Shown here in pieces: positions 15,043-22,972 of a stretch of DNA of 33,977 nt. Origin of the DNA: a virus; IMG/VR virus record IMGVR_UViG_3300048587_001167, positions 1 through 33,977 of that record. One strand, written 5' to 3'. Under the pieces are notes generated by a model. The model had not been told where the DNA came from and did not search any database. It worked only from the letters and a program-made list of their open reading frames with translations. Both the position numbers and the translations under genes were made by a program. Positions within the stretch are counted from its first letter, which is position 1; every line of letters starts with the position of its first letter.

Positions 15043-15074
15043 AAAAAACCCGCCTGTCACACGGCGGGTTTTTT
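15043..15074 (+). terminator. Intrinsic terminator of cargo gene
   Basis: A perfect 6-bp CCCGCC/GGCGGG stem extended by A6/T6 encloses an 8-base loop and ends in a T-run. It would stop the orphan's transcript, and also tail-gene transcription unless read through, since NlpC/P60 starts 39 bases later. Confidence 0.88.
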
Positions 15075-15112
15075 CATTGCTGATTTTCAAAAGACATCAA
15101 GGTAACAACGTC

Positions 15113-15580
15113 ATGCCTGTACCCATCTGGGCCGGCCGGTATATCGGCTTGCCGTTCAAGGATCATGGCCGTGACCGCGCCGGACTCGACTGCTGGGGTC
15201 TGGCGCGGCTGGCGCTGGCCGAACAATATTCCATCGCGCTGCCGTCCTATTGCACCGAATACCGCCGCACCGTCGATGTCACCCGCATCGCAGCACTGAT
15301 GGAGCGCGAGCTGAAAAAATGGCAGCCGGTCAAGGACAGCGATGCGCACCCCGGCGACCTGATTATCCTGCGCATGCACGGCCAGCCGATGCACGTGGGT
15401 CTGGTGCTGGGCGACCGACAAATGCTGCATATCGAATCCGGCATCAACAGCAGCATCGAAAGCTATGCCGCCAGCCGCTGGCGTGACCGCATTCACGGTT
15501 TTTACCGCCATGTCCGGTTCAATGATTATTTTTCAGACAGGAATGACGATGACGCAACGGACGATATCTTCGGTTTCTGA
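15113..15580 (+). CDS. NlpC/P60 family tail peptidase
   Basis: Start at the ATG preceded by AAGG. The 155-residue protein has the NlpC/P60 papain-like triad: C27 in LDCWG, H94 in PMHVGLVLG and H106 in MLHIES, with an HPGDLIIL strand between. It is in the K position of lambda tail modules (GTA g14). Such tail peptidases cleave peptidoglycan cross-links during infection or assemble at the tip. It lacks a signal peptide, as expected for a virion protein. The next gene starts within its last 32 bases. Confidence 0.9.
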   Translation: MPVPIWAGRYIGLPFKDHGRDRAGLDCWGLARLALAEQYSIALPSYCTEYRRTVDVTRIAALMERELKKWQPVKDSDAHPGDLIILRMHGQPMHVGLVLGDRQMLHIESGINSSIESYAASRWRDRIHGFYRHVRFNDYFSDRNDDDATDDIFGF

Positions 15581-16748
15581 CGCCCGCGATATGCTGCACC
15601 TGTCAATCGCCCCGCATCCGTTTGCGGTGGAGCGTATCGACCAGCATATCGTGGCGGGTGCAACCGTGGATGACATCATGGCCATGGCGCAGCCCGATGC
15701 GTTGCTGCGCCGCCACGCCCATGTTTATCTGGATGGACATTATATTCCGCAAGAAAAATGGCACCGTATAACACCCAAGCCCGGCACACGCCTGTCGGTA
15801 CGGATGGTGCCGATGGGCGGTGGCGGTGGCAAAAATCCGCTGCGCACCGTATTGTCGATGGCGGTCATGATCGCCAGCCCCATGCTGGTATCCGGCCTGT
15901 CGGCCGCCATGGGCGGCATCGGCCAGATGTCGTTGATGGGTATTTCGGGTGCCCGCCTCCTGACCACCGGTGTCAATCTGCTGGGGCGGCTGGCGCTGAA
16001 CGCGATAGCACCGCCCGGACGTTCACGTTTTACGCCGAATGCCAAAGAAAGCCCGACCCTGTTCATTCAGGGTGCGCGCAACCAACCCAATCCTTTTGGC
16101 CGCGTGCCGAAAGTTCTGGGGCGTCACCGTTTCGTGCCGCCGCTGGGGGCGATGCCCTATACCGAAACCGCTGGCAACGACCAGTATCTGCGCATGCTGT
16201 TCGTCTGGGGCTATGGCCCCCTGCGCATTTCCGAGCTGAAAATTGGCGAAACGCCGCTGTCGGAATTTGACGATGTCGAAATCGAAACCCGCCACGGTTA
16301 TGACGACGACGCGCCGATCACGCTTTATACCGGATCGGTTTTGCAAAACGACCTGGGCGTCACCCTGACCGAAAGCGGCGGATATGTGACCCGCACATCG
16401 GAAGCGGAAGCGGATGAAATTTCCGTCGATATCACCCTGCCCCGCCCGCCGCACATTACAGCGGCGGCGCTGAACTGCCCGTCACCCGCATCGACCGCAT
16501 CGCCATCGACCGCGCGTCGGGCAAGGCCGAAGTTATATCCGGCGTGCCGTTTATTCACGGCATCAGCGCGGGCGTACCTGAAAAACCGGCGCTGCCGGAA
16601 CGCCTGTTGCCCATCGCCGCCGTCACACGCGGATCGTCGGGCAGCGACAGCATCGCCGATGAACGCGACGGGGATTTTGAAACCGGGGACGATTTTGCCG
16701 TCACCGGCATCGACGGCGACACCGCGCATTTATCGTCCGGCGGATTAA
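15549..16748 (+). CDS. J-like tail tip protein, N-terminal part (frameshifted)
   Basis: Start at the second ATG of MTMT, 7 bases after AGG. Residues 1-300 have the J-family start: a beta-rich segment, then a glycine-rich hydrophobic stretch (VRMVPMGGGGGKNPLRTVLSMAV to NAIAPP). PNPFGRVPKVLGRHRFVPPLG, LRMLFVWGYGPLRISELKIGETPL and EISVDITLP follow. After about 16456 this frame becomes Cys/Arg/Pro-rich noise, while the reading resumes in the frame one base back. J proteins form the host-contacting tail tip. As sequenced the gene is broken; a lost base or assembly error is likely. Confidence 0.75.
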   Translation: MTQRTISSVSDARDMLHLSIAPHPFAVERIDQHIVAGATVDDIMAMAQPDALLRRHAHVYLDGHYIPQEKWHRITPKPGTRLSVRMVPMGGGGGKNPLRTVLSMAVMIASPMLVSGLSAAMGGIGQMSLMGISGARLLTTGVNLLGRLALNAIAPPGRSRFTPNAKESPTLFIQGARNQPNPFGRVPKVLGRHRFVPPLGAMPYTETAGNDQYLRMLFVWGYGPLRISELKIGETPLSEFDDVEIETRHGYDDDAPITLYTGSVLQNDLGVTLTESGGYVTRTSEAEADEISVDITLPRPPHITAAALNCPSPASTASPSTARRARPKLYPACRLFTASARAYLKNRRCRNACCPSPPSHADRRAATASPMNATGILKPGTILPSPASTATPRIYRPAD

Positions 16749-19468
16749 CCTTCGCCGGATTTGTGCTGGGCGGGAAACAATCTTCCGCCCTCCGCCGGTC
16801 GATTTCATTTCGTGTCGAAAAAGGTCAATACGATGTGCGCCTGCGCCGCCTGACGCCCGATCCCGCCGATGACAACACATTTAATGATACGCAGTGGACG
16901 GCGTTGCGCACCCTGCGCCACCAGAACCCCGTCCGTATGACGGGTCTGGCCATGACCGCCGTGCGCATCCGCGCCACCGACCAGATGAACGGCGTCATCG
17001 ACCGTTTCAACGGCGTGGTCGAATCCATCCTGCCCGACTGGAACGGCACGAACTGGGTCGAACAGCCGACATCGAACCCCGCAGCGCTGTTTCGGCATAT
17101 ATTACAAGGCCGCGGCAACGCCCGCCCGTTATCCGACAGCCGCATCGACCTTGACCGGATCGAGGAATGGCATGAGACCTGTGCCACACAGAACCGCCAA
17201 TTCAACGCCGTGATCGATTATAACGTGTCGGTGCATGACATCCTGCGCGATGTCGCATCATCCGGCCGCGCCAGCCCCGGCATCCGCGACGGAAAATGGA
17301 CGGTGATCGAGGATCGCCCGCAAACCGTGCCCGTGCAGCATTTCACGCCGCATAACACCTATGGCTTTCAAGGGCGCAAGGCCTTTGACGAGTTGCCGCA
17401 GGCGCTGCGCGTGCGCTTCATCAACCGCCATAAAGGCTGGTTGCAGGACGAACGGCTGGTCTATGACGACAATGCCAGCGCCGATACCGCCACGAACTAT
17501 GACACACTGGAACTGACCGGCATCACCGATCCCGATCAGGCGTGGCGTGAAGGGCGTTATCATATCGCCACCGCCCGCCTGCGTCCGGAAAGCTATAGTT
17601 TTTTCTGCGACATCGAACATATCGTCTGCACCCGCGGCGATCTGGTGCGGTTGACGCATGATGTGCCGATGTTCGGGCTGACGTCCGGCCGCGTGCAGGG
17701 TGTGACGGCCGACGGCGGCAACATCACCGCCTTACGGCTGGATAACGCGGTTGCGATGGCGGCGGATAAAAATTATACCCTGCGTCTTCGTGCTGGCGAC
17801 GGATCGACATCGGTGCACAGCATCACGACGGCCGCAGGCACGACCCGCGATCTGACCCTATCGCATCCTGTTACCACAGGCAGTATCGGCATCGGCGATC
17901 TGGCTATGTTCGGAGAGGCCGGAAGCGAAAGCGTCGCCCTGATCGTCACCTCGATCGAGCCGCGACAAGATTTGTCCGCGCGCATCACCTGTGTCGATGC
18001 CAGCCCCGCGGTACATACGGCTGACAGCGGCATCATTCCGGCTTTTTCCAGCCAGATCACCCTGCCGCCCGAAATGCAACGCCCGCCAGCGCCAGTGGTA
18101 GCGGAAGTGCAATCGGGTGCGGAAACGCTGATCAAATCGACCGACGGATCGCTCACAACCCGTATTGTCATCACTCTGGCGCCTCCCGCTTTTTCTCTGC
18201 CGTTGTCGGTACGGGCGGAAATACGGGCAAAGGACGAAACACTCTATCGTCCCGCCGATATACTGGCCGAATCCGGCAACCGCCTGTCGATCGCGAATGT
18301 CGAGGAAGACGAAATTTACGACATTCGCCTGCGCTATGCCACCGCGGCCGGCATGATGTCGCCGGTCACGCCCGTCACCGGCCACCGCGTTACAGGCGCA
18401 TCCGGTGTACCGGCCGATGTATCCGGATTTTCACTGTCGGTGCTGGGCGACACGGCGCATGTATCATGGCAGGCGAATGCGGATATCGACCTGTCGCACT
18501 ATGTCCTGAAATTCAGCCCGCTGCTGTCGGATGCGCTGTGGAGCGGATCGACCGATCTGGTGCAAGTCATCTCACGCGATGCGACCGCCATTTCCGTACC
18601 CGCCATGACCGGCAGCTATCTGATCAAGGCCGTCGATACCGGCGGCCGCCAAAGCGCGGACGCCGCCGTCGCCAGCGTGATGACCGCATCGCTGGACAAT
18701 TATAACGCCGTGATCGGTATCGTGGCCGAAGAGGATAACTTTCCCGGCGTTCTGGACGGCATCGACCGCGCCGACGGCGTCCTGCGTCTGGCCAGCATGG
18801 CTGACATGGATGGTTTTGACGACATGGACGGCGTCGATGACATGGATATCGGTGGCGCACCGCTGGCAGCGGCAGGGGTTTACACCTTGGCCGGTCACTA
18901 TGATCTGGGTGCTGTGCATACGTCGCGGCTGACGGCGCAGATCGGGGTCGAGGGGCTGGACCTGAACGCCACCACCGATACCTGGGGCGCGCTAGATACG
19001 GTCGAGGATTTCGATCAGGACACCGATCCGTCGCTGTGGTCGCTGTCGCTGGAAATATCGACCACAACCGGTGATCCGGAAGAAGATCCCGCATGGTCGG
19101 CATGGGCGCCGTTTATCGCGGGCGATTATGCCGCGCGCGCTTTCCGTTTCCAGCTGCGCATGACGTCGCAGGAAGGTTACATCACGCCTGTCCTGACCGC
19201 ACTTTCCATCATGATCGACATGCCTGACCGCGTGATCTCCGGCCACGGGATGTTGTCGGATGCGGGCGGCAGCAGCGTTTATTTTGACCGCCCGTTCCGC
19301 GCAGCCCCTGCCATCGCCATCACCGCCTATGACATGGCGGGCGGCGAATATTACGCCGTGACCGGCGCCACAGCCGCCGGATTCTCGATCCGTTTCTTCA
19401 CCGCGGGCCACGCCGGAATCGCGCGGCAATTCGACTATATCGCGCAAGGATACGGCGACGCGCATTAA
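16544..19468 (+). CDS. J-like tail tip protein, C-terminal part
   Basis: The frame is open with sensible codons from about 16457 (YSGGAELPVTRID); the GTG at 16544 is only the first start-like codon. A fibre-like segment leads to the conserved GQYDVRLRRLTPD, the VVESILPDWNG phage-tail_3 region, EWHETCATQNRQFNAVIDYNVSVHDILRDVA, a FN3-like domain near 18430-18700 and an Asp/Met-rich stretch at 18797-18850. The C-terminal domain is FDRPFRAAPAIAITAYD. Joined to the N-terminal part it would have about 1300 residues, normal for this class. Recognises host surface by family role. Confidence 0.82.
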   Translation: MPFIHGISAGVPEKPALPERLLPIAAVTRGSSGSDSIADERDGDFETGDDFAVTGIDGDTAHLSSGGLTFAGFVLGGKQSSALRRSISFRVEKGQYDVRLRRLTPDPADDNTFNDTQWTALRTLRHQNPVRMTGLAMTAVRIRATDQMNGVIDRFNGVVESILPDWNGTNWVEQPTSNPAALFRHILQGRGNARPLSDSRIDLDRIEEWHETCATQNRQFNAVIDYNVSVHDILRDVASSGRASPGIRDGKWTVIEDRPQTVPVQHFTPHNTYGFQGRKAFDELPQALRVRFINRHKGWLQDERLVYDDNASADTATNYDTLELTGITDPDQAWREGRYHIATARLRPESYSFFCDIEHIVCTRGDLVRLTHDVPMFGLTSGRVQGVTADGGNITALRLDNAVAMAADKNYTLRLRAGDGSTSVHSITTAAGTTRDLTLSHPVTTGSIGIGDLAMFGEAGSESVALIVTSIEPRQDLSARITCVDASPAVHTADSGIIPAFSSQITLPPEMQRPPAPVVAEVQSGAETLIKSTDGSLTTRIVITLAPPAFSLPLSVRAEIRAKDETLYRPADILAESGNRLSIANVEEDEIYDIRLRYATAAGMMSPVTPVTGHRVTGASGVPADVSGFSLSVLGDTAHVSWQANADIDLSHYVLKFSPLLSDALWSGSTDLVQVISRDATAISVPAMTGSYLIKAVDTGGRQSADAAVASVMTASLDNYNAVIGIVAEEDNFPGVLDGIDRADGVLRLASMADMDGFDDMDGVDDMDIGGAPLAAAGVYTLAGHYDLGAVHTSRLTAQIGVEGLDLNATTDTWGALDTVEDFDQDTDPSLWSLSLEISTTTGDPEEDPAWSAWAPFIAGDYAARAFRFQLRMTSQEGYITPVLTALSIMIDMPDRVISGHGMLSDAGGSSVYFDRPFRAAPAIAITAYDMAGGEYYAVTGATAAGFSIRFFTAGHAGIARQFDYIAQGYGDAH

Positions 19469-19501
19469 CCCACACATACATCACAAAGGAGCAACCCCCA
19501 T

Positions 19502-20782
19502 ATGTCGCAATCAAGCCCCACCATCGGCGCGAACAAAAGCGGACTTGTCTATCGGCAAGAAGACAACGACGGCAAAAAAGCCCTGCTGAACCATCACAAG
19601 GGCGCCAGCGCCCCCGATTACAAGGAAGCAGGCGTCATCTGGCTGGACGACGCCGCGACACCGTGGCTGTTGAAAACCTATGACGGCGCGGACTGGATCA
19701 CGCTGGGTGCTGTGCATGCGGGGGACAATTCATTTATGCCCTATGTCGGGCAGGCGCCGCTGTTCACGCTGCCGCATGCCGCCGACAGCGGCAGCGCCAA
19801 CGCCTATGCGGTGGCACCTGCACCCGCGATCGCCAGCTATGCCACGGGACATATTGTGACGCTGAAACCTGTCAATACCAATACCGGCGCTGCGACGCTG
19901 GCCGTCTGCGGATTGACGGCCAAGACGATCAAGATGCCGGACGGCACCGACACGCCGCCGCTGGCGCTGCTGGCGGGCGGAATATATACGCTGGTCTATG
20001 ACGGCACGCATTTTATCGTCACCAACCCGTGCAGCGACGCGCATGTCGCCGCCCGCACCATTTCCGGCAGCGCCGATTTCGATGACCTGACCACAGCCGG
20101 ACTCTACGTCACATCGGGCAGCAGCTATACCAACGCGCCGCTGGGCTCGGCCGCCCATACCGGCACCCTTGCCGTGCGCCGCCGCACAACCAGCGCGCCG
20201 ACACTGACCGCCCATATCACACAGACCTGGGAGCGTTTCGACGCTGCGGAGGAATACCGCCGCATCTCCACCGACAGCGGCGCCACGTGGAGCGCATGGC
20301 AGCAGGTCGCGATCGGCCAGACAAGCGCCGTCGTCGTTGACCGCGTCCATGCTGCCTATAGCAGCAATACGCCGCTGGGCAACGTCATCCCCTATGACGA
20401 CACCATTCCGCAAAGCACCGAAGGGACCGAAATATTAAGCGTCAGCATCACGCCCAAGTCGTCCACGAACCGCTTGCGGGTGACTTTTTCCGGATTTGGC
20501 GCGTCGGAAGCAACAGATGCCATCATCATCGCCGCCATCTTCGCCAATAGCGGCAGCAACGCGCTGGCGGCTGGCGCCACCACCGCGCCTGAAGACACAC
20601 AGAACCCGACCCGGCTGTTCTTGCAGCACGAATTCGTCGCCGGCAGCACCTCCGCCATGATCATCAAGGTCAGGATCGGCGGGTCAACCTCATCCACCCT
20701 GAGCATGAACGGCACCACATCGGCGCGCCGTTTTGGCGGCGTCGCCGCATCCACCCTGATCGTCGAGGAGTTATCCGCATGA
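19502..20782 (+). CDS. Putative tail fibre protein
   Basis: The 426-residue protein follows the tip protein behind a strong AAAGGAG site. It starts with a particle-attachment-like segment (GVIWLDDAATPWLLKTYDGADWITLG). TLKPVNTNTGAATLAVCGL and TISGSADFDDLTTAGLYVTSG follow, both typical fibre repeat motifs, then a W-Q-Q-V-A-like segment and a Ser/Thr-rich C-terminal domain (SITPKSSTNRLRVTFSG). The composition and position point to a receptor-binding fibre. The C-terminal half has no recognised family, as is usual for host-range determinants. Confidence 0.72.
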   Translation: MSQSSPTIGANKSGLVYRQEDNDGKKALLNHHKGASAPDYKEAGVIWLDDAATPWLLKTYDGADWITLGAVHAGDNSFMPYVGQAPLFTLPHAADSGSANAYAVAPAPAIASYATGHIVTLKPVNTNTGAATLAVCGLTAKTIKMPDGTDTPPLALLAGGIYTLVYDGTHFIVTNPCSDAHVAARTISGSADFDDLTTAGLYVTSGSSYTNAPLGSAAHTGTLAVRRRTTSAPTLTAHITQTWERFDAAEEYRRISTDSGATWSAWQQVAIGQTSAVVVDRVHAAYSSNTPLGNVIPYDDTIPQSTEGTEILSVSITPKSSTNRLRVTFSGFGASEATDAIIIAAIFANSGSNALAAGATTAPEDTQNPTRLFLQHEFVAGSTSAMIIKVRIGGSTSSTLSMNGTTSARRFGGVAASTLIVEELSA

Positions 20783-20961
20783 CCACACCACTGATTATCA
20801 CCCAGACCTATCCCAATGGCGCCACGCGCACACTGACCATCACCGGCATCACGCCACAGGAAAACAACAGCGCCATCATCATCACCGCCGAGGACGGCGC
20901 GATTGCCGTCAGCGAAGCCGATCATCCCGACCTGTGGCCGCAGATCGCGGCGGAAAGCTGA
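20779..20961 (+). CDS. Small protein coupled to fibre gene
   Basis: The 60-residue protein starts at an ATG overlapping the fibre stop (ATGA). It looks like a single small beta domain (LIITQTYPNGATRTLTITGITP, SAIIITAEDGAIAVSE). No family was recognised. Tight coupling to the fibre gene suggests a fibre-associated or assembly role, but this is inference only. Confidence 0.55.
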   Translation: MTTPLIITQTYPNGATRTLTITGITPQENNSAIIITAEDGAIAVSEADHPDLWPQIAAES

Positions 20962-20968
20962 CCCGCGC

Positions 20969-21172
20969 ATGACGACAGACGCCATTTCCATGCTGGCGCT
21001 GTGCACGACCATTGTCGTGCATCTGGTCAGCACTGTCTGGTGGGCGGCGTCCGTCACCCGCCGGATCGAACATATCGAACGGTGGATATCCCACCATGAA
21101 CACACCGCCGAAAGGCTGGCCGCACTGGAACAGCGGATCGAACAGTTCCTGCGCGACAACAGCGGAAAGTAG
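20969..21172 (+). CDS. Small membrane coiled-coil protein
   Basis: Start at the ATG at 20969; the frame opens earlier inside the previous gene. The 67-residue protein has one membrane helix (about residues 7-27) and a C-terminal coiled coil (RIEHIERWISHHEHTAERLAALEQRIEQFL). Small proteins of this form lie at the head of phage lysis modules as holin-, antiholin- or spanin-like factors. Which of these applies cannot be told from the sequence. It precedes the lysozyme-like gene by 8 bases. Confidence 0.6.
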   Translation: MTTDAISMLALCTTIVVHLVSTVWWAASVTRRIEHIERWISHHEHTAERLAALEQRIEQFLRDNSGK

Positions 21173-21180
21173 CAACCTCC

Positions 21181-21636
21181 ATGACCACGAACATCCTTCT
21201 ACCCCGGGGCATACGCAACAACAACCCCGGCAATATCCGCCTGTCCCGCGTCCGGTTTCAAGGACAACGCGAGATCCAGAACGATCCCGACTTCGCCGAA
21301 TTCACCGACGCCGTCTGGGGCTTGCGCGCGCTGATGAAAGTGCTGATCACCTATCGCGTCAAATACGGGCTGGATACGGTCGAAAGCATCATCAACCGCT
21401 ATGCCCCGCCGCATGAAAACGCAACCGACCATTACATACACCACGCGGCCAAGCGGCTGGGGGTGGGACGGCGCGATCCTGTGGACGTCACAAAAAAAGA
21501 CACGCTGGTGCGATTGTCCGAAGCCATCGTCCGCCACGAAAACGGCAAGCCGCCCATAGACCGCCCCGCCGACTGGTATGACGACAGCGATTACACAACA
21601 GCCGCCGACCGCGCCCTGTCCTATTTGACCACCTGA
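21181..21636 (+). CDS. Phage P5-like structural/lytic protein (endolysin candidate)
   Basis: The 151-residue protein opens with RGIRNNNPGNIR, the signature of a family that includes phage PRD1-P5-like structural proteins and putative muramidases. The pattern continues DPDFAEFTDAVWGLRALMKVLITY, KYGLDTVESIINRYAPPHEN and EAIVRHENG. Its location next to small membrane proteins makes it the best endolysin candidate in the cluster. No signal peptide is present, so release would need a holin. Enzymatic activity in this family is not established, hence the cautious name. Confidence 0.7.
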   Translation: MTTNILLPRGIRNNNPGNIRLSRVRFQGQREIQNDPDFAEFTDAVWGLRALMKVLITYRVKYGLDTVESIINRYAPPHENATDHYIHHAAKRLGVGRRDPVDVTKKDTLVRLSEAIVRHENGKPPIDRPADWYDDSDYTTAADRALSYLTT

Positions 21637-21648
21637 AAGGAATCTGAC

Positions 21649-21828
21649 ATGAAAAATTTTCTGCTTTATATCGCCGCCCGCCTGCGTGAAAGATCGACCT
21701 GGCTGGGGCTTGTGTCCCTTGCGACCGCTCTTGGTATCGTCCTGACGCCGGAAATGTCTGAAGCCGTCATCGCGGCCGGCATGTCCGTTGCCGGATTACT
21801 GTCGGTCGTGACCGGTGACGCAAAATGA
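21649..21828 (+). CDS. Holin-like small membrane protein
   Basis: This 59-residue product (MKNFLLYIAARLRERSTW start) has two hydrophobic segments (LGLVSLATALGIVL and VIAAGMSVAGLLSVV) separated by a TPEMSEA turn. This small two-helix layout is common beside endolysin genes in phages of alphaproteobacteria. GAAAGGA precedes the ATG. The stop overlaps the next start (ATGA). It is the best holin candidate of the module; pore formation is inferred. Confidence 0.68.
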   Translation: MKNFLLYIAARLRERSTWLGLVSLATALGIVLTPEMSEAVIAAGMSVAGLLSVVTGDAK

Positions 21829-22028
21829 CGACGCTGGCGGGGCTTTCGGCGCTATTGGTCGTGATCGCGCTGTTTTTCTATGCCGCGTGGAAAAGCGGGC
21901 GCACGTCGCATATCGCGGAAGACGAGGAAAAGAAAAATGACGCCGTGGAAAAAGCGCTGTCTGCGCGTGACCGCCTATTGCGCGATCCTGATTTTGCTGA
22001 CCGCGTGCGGCGGCGGTTCAGCCGGTAG
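21825..22028 (+). CDS. Membrane protein, possible inner-membrane spanin
   Basis: The 67-residue protein has an N-terminal membrane helix (LAGLSALLVVIALFFYAAW) followed by a highly charged helix to the C-terminus (EDEEKKNDAVEKALSARDRLLRD). A second reading frame encoding a lipoprotein starts inside it, the arrangement of Rz/Rz1 spanin pairs. It is much shorter than typical Rz proteins, so it might not span the periplasm alone. Spanin function is inferred from overlap and position. Confidence 0.6.
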   Translation: MTTLAGLSALLVVIALFFYAAWKSGRTSHIAEDEEKKNDAVEKALSARDRLLRDPDFADRVRRRFSR

Positions 22029-22137
22029 TTTCTGCCTGATCTATCATCCGGTCTATGCCAGCGATGACGACAGCCATACCACGCTGCAACAGGTCGATGC
22101 CAACAACGCCGCGTGGCTGGCGTTATGCGGACAGTAA
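21937..22137 (+). CDS. Rz1-like outer-membrane lipoprotein (o-spanin candidate)
   Basis: This 66-residue frame starts at an ATG inside the preceding gene, one frame over, behind GAGGAAAAG. It has a signal with lipobox LTAC (C24 would be lipidated), preceded by a hydrophobic core and basic start. The mature part is about 43 residues: CGGGSAGSFCLIYHPVYAS, then QQVDANNAAWLALCG. That pattern recurs in small phage proteins at the end of lysis modules. The frame extends 109 bases past its partner. Its stop is 1 base from the stop of the convergent ankyrin gene. Confidence 0.7.
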   Translation: MTPWKKRCLRVTAYCAILILLTACGGGSAGSFCLIYHPVYASDDDSHTTLQQVDANNAAWLALCGQ

Positions 22138-22138
22138 A

Positions 22139-22759
22139 TTACACGCAGTATTTCGCGTGGTGTTCCATGACCTTCAGCAAGACCTTTTCAACCTCGCGGT
22201 GATGACCCCGGGCGGCGTGGTCACGGGCGGTCTGTCCACGGCGGTCTTCGGCGAAGACGTTGATTCCGGCCGCGATCAGGATACCCGCCAGCTGCATGTC
22301 ACCCGCCGCTGCCGCCATATGCAGCAAGCCCTGTCCGGACAAGCGATCTTCGGCCGACAACTTCGCTCCCTTGCCGATCAGGTAGCGCACGACATCGACA
22401 TGACCGTTCTGCACCGCGTGATAGAGCGCGGTATGGCCAAACGGATGCACCGGCGCGTCCATCAACGCACCATTGGCGAGCAGAAAACGCACCATGCCCA
22501 GTTGGCCGAAACTGGCCGCTTCGTGCAGGGGGCGACGCCCTTCGTCATCCGGCAGGTCGAGATCACCGCCCGCCAGCATGACCAGTTCCGCCGACAAGAC
22601 GTCGCCTTCGCGCGCCAGTTCGTGCAGGAACGTCTTGCCAACCATCTGCCGGCCGGCCGTCTGTTGACCGGCGGATTTGTTCAGCTGGGCGATAAAGTCA
22701 GTTGTTTCCAGATTGAAGTTGTAAGCGACAAGATCAGTCGTAATGGTCGGTGGTGTCAT
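22139..22759 (-). CDS. Ankyrin-repeat protein beside lysis module
   Basis: Start at 22759 behind AAGGGAG; codons further upstream lack a site. The 206-residue protein has an N-terminal region (residues 1-45) and about five ankyrin repeats: TFLHELAREGDVLSAELVMLAGG, RPLHEAASFGQLGMVRFLLANGA, TALYHAVQNGHVDVVRYLIGKGA, GLLHMAAAAGDMQLAGILIAAG. No signal peptide. It converges on the o-spanin candidate with no room for a terminator, so it either belongs to the phage-like locus as cargo or marks its right border. Confidence 0.88.
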   Translation of the reverse strand: MTPPTITTDLVAYNFNLETTDFIAQLNKSAGQQTAGRQMVGKTFLHELAREGDVLSAELVMLAGGDLDLPDDEGRRPLHEAASFGQLGMVRFLLANGALMDAPVHPFGHTALYHAVQNGHVDVVRYLIGKGAKLSAEDRLSGQGLLHMAAAAGDMQLAGILIAAGINVFAEDRRGQTARDHAARGHHREVEKVLLKVMEHHAKYCV

Positions 22760-22963
22760 TTGAAGGCTCCCTTTCGTTAGTAACGGCGTGGAACACATAG
22801 CGGGTAGTTTGATAGACACAACATCTGGTGGATGTACCCATTATACACCACAAGATCATGAATTTTTGGTTAATCGGTTTGGCTAATGCACTGATTCCAA
22901 TTGAAGAAAACGATGTAAAGTTCGGTATTGGTTTATTAAATTTACCTTTCATTTATTTCAAGG

Positions 22964-22972
22964 TGGTATAAT
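22964..22972 (+). promoter_or_regulatory. Extended -10 promoter of M48 gene
   Basis: TGGTATAAT combines a perfect TATAAT with a TGN extension in the AT-rich gap (22760-23009) between the divergent ankyrin and protease genes. No strong -35 was found. Transcription near 22979 would give a leader of about 30 bases to the GGAG site at 23000. Nothing else was recognised in this gap. Confidence 0.55.

Noticed and set aside
3604-19468. Naming the cluster a bona fide gene transfer agent
   Set aside because: The tail tip protein is J-like without a GTA-type hub seen, a fibre and lysis module are attached, and two tail genes are frameshifted, so the GTA label stays a hypothesis.
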